In this document: piece after piece, positions 8,166-10,275 of the stretch
Layout: every line of letters starts with the position of its first letter
Numbering within the stretch: the stretch's first letter is position 1
DNA from: Myxococcales bacterium
GTDB lineage: Bacteria > Myxococcota_A > UBA9160 > JALSIO01
DNA: 10,275 nt
Assembly: GCA_026989995.1 (NCBI GenBank)
Contig: JALSIO010000688.1
Location: 1-10,275 of the forward strand
Reading direction: 5' to 3'
The notes under the pieces: generated by a model
Told to the model about the DNA's origin: nothing
Seen by the model: only the letters and a program-made list of their open reading frames with translations
Database searches by the model: none
Made by a program: the position numbers and the translations under genes

Positions 8166-9596
8166 ATGGTCGGCCGCAGGACGGCAGGCGAAAAGGGCTT
8201 CTTCCGGCAGGTCCTCCGCTTCGTGGACGCCGCCGCGCCCCACGCGGGGCTCCCTGCCGACCTCCTCGAGCAGGTGCGCGCGTGCAACGCCGTCTACCAG
8301 ATGCGCTTTCCCGTGCGCCGGGACGACGGCTCCATCGCCGTGGTCGAGGCGTACCGGGTCCAGCACAGCCACCACCGCACACCGACCAAGGGCGGAGTCC
8401 GCTTCAGCCCCGAGGCCGACCAGGACGAAGTCATGGCGCTCGCCGCGCTCATGACCTTCAAGTGCGCGGTGGTGAACGTCCCCTTCGGGGGGGCGAAGGG
8501 CGGCGTCCGAATCGACCCGTTCGCCGCCAGCGACGGATTCCGGGAGCGGGTCACCCGCCGGTACGCCGCGGAGCTGCTCCGGAAGAACTTCCTCGGACCC
8601 GCCCTCGACGTGCCCGCCCCGGACTACGGCACCGGGGAGCGCGAGATGGGCTGGATCGCCGATACCTACAAGGCCATGCGCCCGGACGACCTCGCTCCCT
8701 TCGCCTGCGTCACCGGCAAGCCGCTCACCATGCACGGGATCCCCGGCCGCCGGGAGGCGACCGGGCGCGGAGTGTACTTCGGCATCCGGGAGTGCCTCGA
8801 GCGGGCGGAGGACCTGAAGGCGCTCGGGCTCGCGCCCGGGGTGGCCGGCAAGCGGGTGGTCATCCAGGGGCTCGGCAACGTGGGCAGCCATGCCGCCCGG
8901 TGCCTGGCCCACGAGGGCGGGGCCGTCATCGTGGGGGTGGCCGAGCGCGAGGGGGGGCTCTTCGCCCCGGACGGCCTCGACGTCGAGGCCGTGCTCCGGC
9001 ATCGGGCGGAAACCGGGAGCCTCTGCGGCTTTCCGGGGGCGACCCCGGTCGAGGACCCGGCGCGGATCCTGGAGCTCGACTGCGACGTGCTCGTGCCGGC
9101 GGCCCTCGAGTGCCAGATCACCGCGGAGAACGCCCCCCGCGTCCGTGCCCGGATCGTCGCCGAGGCGGCCAACGGGCCGGTGGACGCCGACGCGGATGCC
9201 ATCCTCCGGGCCCGCAGGGTGCTCGTCCTCCCCGATCTCTACCTGAACGCGGGTGGCGTCACCGTCTCCTACTTCGAGTGGCTGAAGAACCTCTCCCACG
9301 CGAGCTTCGAGCGGATGAACCGCCGCCTCGAGGAGCTCCACACGCGGAAGGTCGTGGCCGCGGTGGAGCGCCTCACCGGCTCGAGCCTCGACGAGGCCAG
9401 CCGGCAGGAGCTCATCCGCGGGCCCGAGGAGGTGGACTTCGTCGTGAGCGCCCTCGACGAGACGATGATCCTCGCCTACGAGCAGATCCACCGCGAGTGG
9501 CGGAGCCGCCGCCTTCCCGACCTCCGGACGGCCGCCTATGCCTTCGCCCTGCGCCGGGTGGGGGCGAGCTACCTGGCCCAGGGCATCTTCCCCTAG
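8166..9596 (+). CDS. gdh: Glutamate dehydrogenase (hexameric, mitochondrial-like type)
   Basis: Catalyses reversible oxidative deamination of glutamate to 2-oxoglutarate and ammonia, linking nitrogen and carbon metabolism in the cytosol. The 476-residue product has substrate-site lysines Lys75 (TKGGVRF), Lys99 and catalytic Lys111 (VPFGGAKGGV), Asp153 (DVPAPDYGTGEREMGWI), and the dinucleotide motif GLGNVG at 235-240. The acidic AERE after the second strand suggests NAD use or dual use. Several stretches (TGEREMGWIADTY, LYLNAGGVTVSYFEWLKNL, DLRTAAY near the C-terminus) resemble animal mitochondrial GDH more than the short E. coli GdhA or Clostridium type, while the animal antenna insertion appears to be lacking. 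The ATG follows GGGAGG by five bases. Leu/Phe/Val dehydrogenases are relatives but shorter. Confidence 0.93.
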   Translation: MVGRRTAGEKGFFRQVLRFVDAAAPHAGLPADLLEQVRACNAVYQMRFPVRRDDGSIAVVEAYRVQHSHHRTPTKGGVRFSPEADQDEVMALAALMTFKCAVVNVPFGGAKGGVRIDPFAASDGFRERVTRRYAAELLRKNFLGPALDVPAPDYGTGEREMGWIADTYKAMRPDDLAPFACVTGKPLTMHGIPGRREATGRGVYFGIRECLERAEDLKALGLAPGVAGKRVVIQGLGNVGSHAARCLAHEGGAVIVGVAEREGGLFAPDGLDVEAVLRHRAETGSLCGFPGATPVEDPARILELDCDVLVPAALECQITAENAPRVRARIVAEAANGPVDADADAILRARRVLVLPDLYLNAGGVTVSYFEWLKNLSHASFERMNRRLEELHTRKVVAAVERLTGSSLDEASRQELIRGPEEVDFVVSALDETMILAYEQIHREWRSRRLPDLRTAAYAFALRRVGASYLAQGIFP

Positions 9597-9606
9597 GCGG
9601 CGTCCG

Positions 9607-9641
9607 GCACAGGGCGGGCCGCGGGCCGGCCCGCCCCGTGC
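9607..9641. terminator. Strong hairpin between convergent gdh and DUF190 genes
   Basis: GCACAGGGCGGGCC (9607-9620) pairs with GGCCCGCCCCGTGC (9628-9641): 14 positions with one A-C mismatch, around a 7-base loop. It starts 11 bases after the gdh stop and 37 bases beyond the DUF190 stop on the other strand, so it is well placed as a two-way terminator. Neither side has a T tract. Confidence 0.6.
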
Positions 9642-9677
9642 GGTCTCGGGCGCAGGTGCCCGGCACCGCCCTCCGCT

Positions 9678-10025
9678 TCAGCGCCCCTCGCCGCTTCCGT
9701 GGCGGTAAGCCACGACGTGCACCGGCTCCACCGTGATCAGGCCCTCGTCCACGAGCTCGTCGAGCACCGGGAGGAAGGCCTCGATGCGATCCGGCCGATC
9801 CACGATCTCGACCACGAGGGGCAGGTCCTCGGAGAGGCGGAGGATCCGGGTGGTGTGCAGTCGGCTGCGGGCGCCGTACCCCTCCACGCCGCGGAGGACG
9901 GTGGCGCCGGCGAGCCCCGCCTCGCGGGCCCGCCGGACGATGACCTCGTGCAGGGGGCGGCCGCCGTGGCGGTCCCCCTCGCCGAGGAAGATGCGGAGAA
10001 GCCGTCCGTCGCCCTCGAGCTTCAA
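9678..10025 (-). CDS. DUF190 family protein, linked to fluoride channel gene
   Basis: A 115-residue protein of the DUF190 (PF02641-type) family, seen from RIFLGEGDRHGGRPLHEVIVRRAREAGLAGATV and the later strand SEDLPLVVEIVDRPDRIEAFLPVLDEL, a ferredoxin-like, PII-resembling pattern. The biochemical role is not established; members are often next to or fused with crcB. The start is TTG at 10025, supported by GGAGG (10035-10031) five bases upstream and by the absence of an in-frame ATG. The ATG at 10030 is out of frame and meets a stop after two codons. It begins ten bases after the crcB stop, so they are one operon. Confidence 0.85.
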   Translation of the reverse strand: MKLEGDGRLLRIFLGEGDRHGGRPLHEVIVRRAREAGLAGATVLRGVEGYGARSRLHTTRILRLSEDLPLVVEIVDRPDRIEAFLPVLDELVDEGLITVEPVHVVAYRHGSGEGR

Positions 10026-10035
10026 TCCATCCTCC

Positions 10036-10275
10036 TCAGCCCGCGAACCAGCGGGCGAGCGCGCGGCCGGCGAAGACCGCGAGCAGACCGAGGACCACGT
10101 TCCCTCCGACGTTGGCGACCGACAGGGGGAGGTCGCCCTCGCGGAGCAGGGCGAGGGTCTCGTGGCCGAAAGTGGAGAAGGTCGTGAAGGAGCCCAGGAG
10201 GCCCACGAGCAGCAGGAGCCGGAGGTCCGGGGAAAGTGCGCCCCCTTCCTCGACGACCGCCATGAGGCCGCCGAT
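10036..10275 (-). CDS. crcB: Fluoride channel CrcB/FluC, 3' part only
   Basis: Inner-membrane dimeric fluoride channel that lets toxic fluoride leave the cell. About 80 C-terminal residues are in the window; the frame is open to the edge, so the gene continues to the right and the Met at 10263 is internal (IGGLMAVVE...). Two membrane helices are visible: LRLLLLVGLLGSFTTFSTF, which carries the Phe-rich GSFTTFSTF signature of the ion pathway, and VANVGGNVVLGLLAVFAGRAL with the conserved Asn residues. The missing N-terminal part should hold the first two helices. A fluoride riboswitch, if any, would lie beyond the window. Confidence 0.92.
   Translation of the reverse strand: MGGLMAVVEEGGALSPDLRLLLLVGLLGSFTTFSTFGHETLALLREGDLPLSVANVGGNVVLGLLAVFAGRALARWFAG

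Noticed and set aside
7919..9736. Long + strand frame overlapping SDR and gdh
   Set aside because: Runs out of frame through gdh and antisense to the SDR 5' end; Arg/Pro/Gly-rich translation without motifs.
10261..10263. Met at 10263 as the crcB start
   Set aside because: The frame stays open to the window edge, and what is visible is only the last half of a four-helix channel, so this Met is internal.

Overview
The window is very GC-rich bacterial chromosome that looks like core genome: no insertion sequence, phage gene, CRISPR array or integrase was seen. The clpP-clpX-lon cluster followed by tRNA genes resembles the arrangement in deltaproteobacterial-type lineages (Myxococcota/Desulfobacterota and relatives). 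That placement is an inference; no rRNA or other phylogenetic marker is present to fix the taxon.

Layout. (1) Positions 1-497 hold no convincing gene; this is the leader of clpP, almost free of TA steps, with a tandem 16-bp repeat just before the start codon. (2) 498-4991, + strand: clpP, clpX (4-bp stop/start overlap) and lon form one ATP-dependent proteolysis operon. Tig (trigger factor), often the gene before clpP, is not visible. (3) 5088-5161, + strand: tRNA-Val(UAC), then an SCP2 sterol-carrier-like protein (5211-5834), two adjacent hairpins, and tRNA-Asp(GUC) at 5906-5982. (4) 7105-5925, - strand: a DUF309 protein and a Mut7-C (PIN-like) nuclease-domain protein, coupled by a GTGA overlap. 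The Mut7-C reading frame has no stop until it has entered the antisense strand of tRNA-Asp. The pair is preceded by a promoter that places transcription start at or beside the ATG (leaderless) and by three direct repeats. (5) 8048-7218, - strand: a classical short-chain dehydrogenase/reductase, divergent from (6) 8166-9596, + strand: a glutamate dehydrogenase of the hexameric type found in animal mitochondria and some bacteria. The shared 117-bp region carries a promoter-like element on each strand and a perfect 7-bp dyad over the gdh one. (7) 10275-9678, - strand: the 3' part of crcB/fluC (fluoride channel), running off the window edge, followed by a DUF190 gene. It converges on gdh across a strong hairpin.

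How the genes work together: ClpXP and Lon are the main cytosolic quality-control proteases. CrcB and DUF190 form a common fluoride-export pair. DUF309 and Mut7-C are probably co-translated and may work together, but neither has a function I can assign from sequence. SDR and GDH are divergent metabolic oxidoreductases whose transcription could be linked through the shared intergenic region.

No clearly new multi-gene system is present. The best leads are regulatory and architectural: the Mut7-C/tRNA-Asp antisense overlap, the leaderless promoter with its repeat array, the dyad on the gdh promoter, the MGF variant of the ClpX loop that docks on ClpP, and the unusual C-terminal tail of ClpP.
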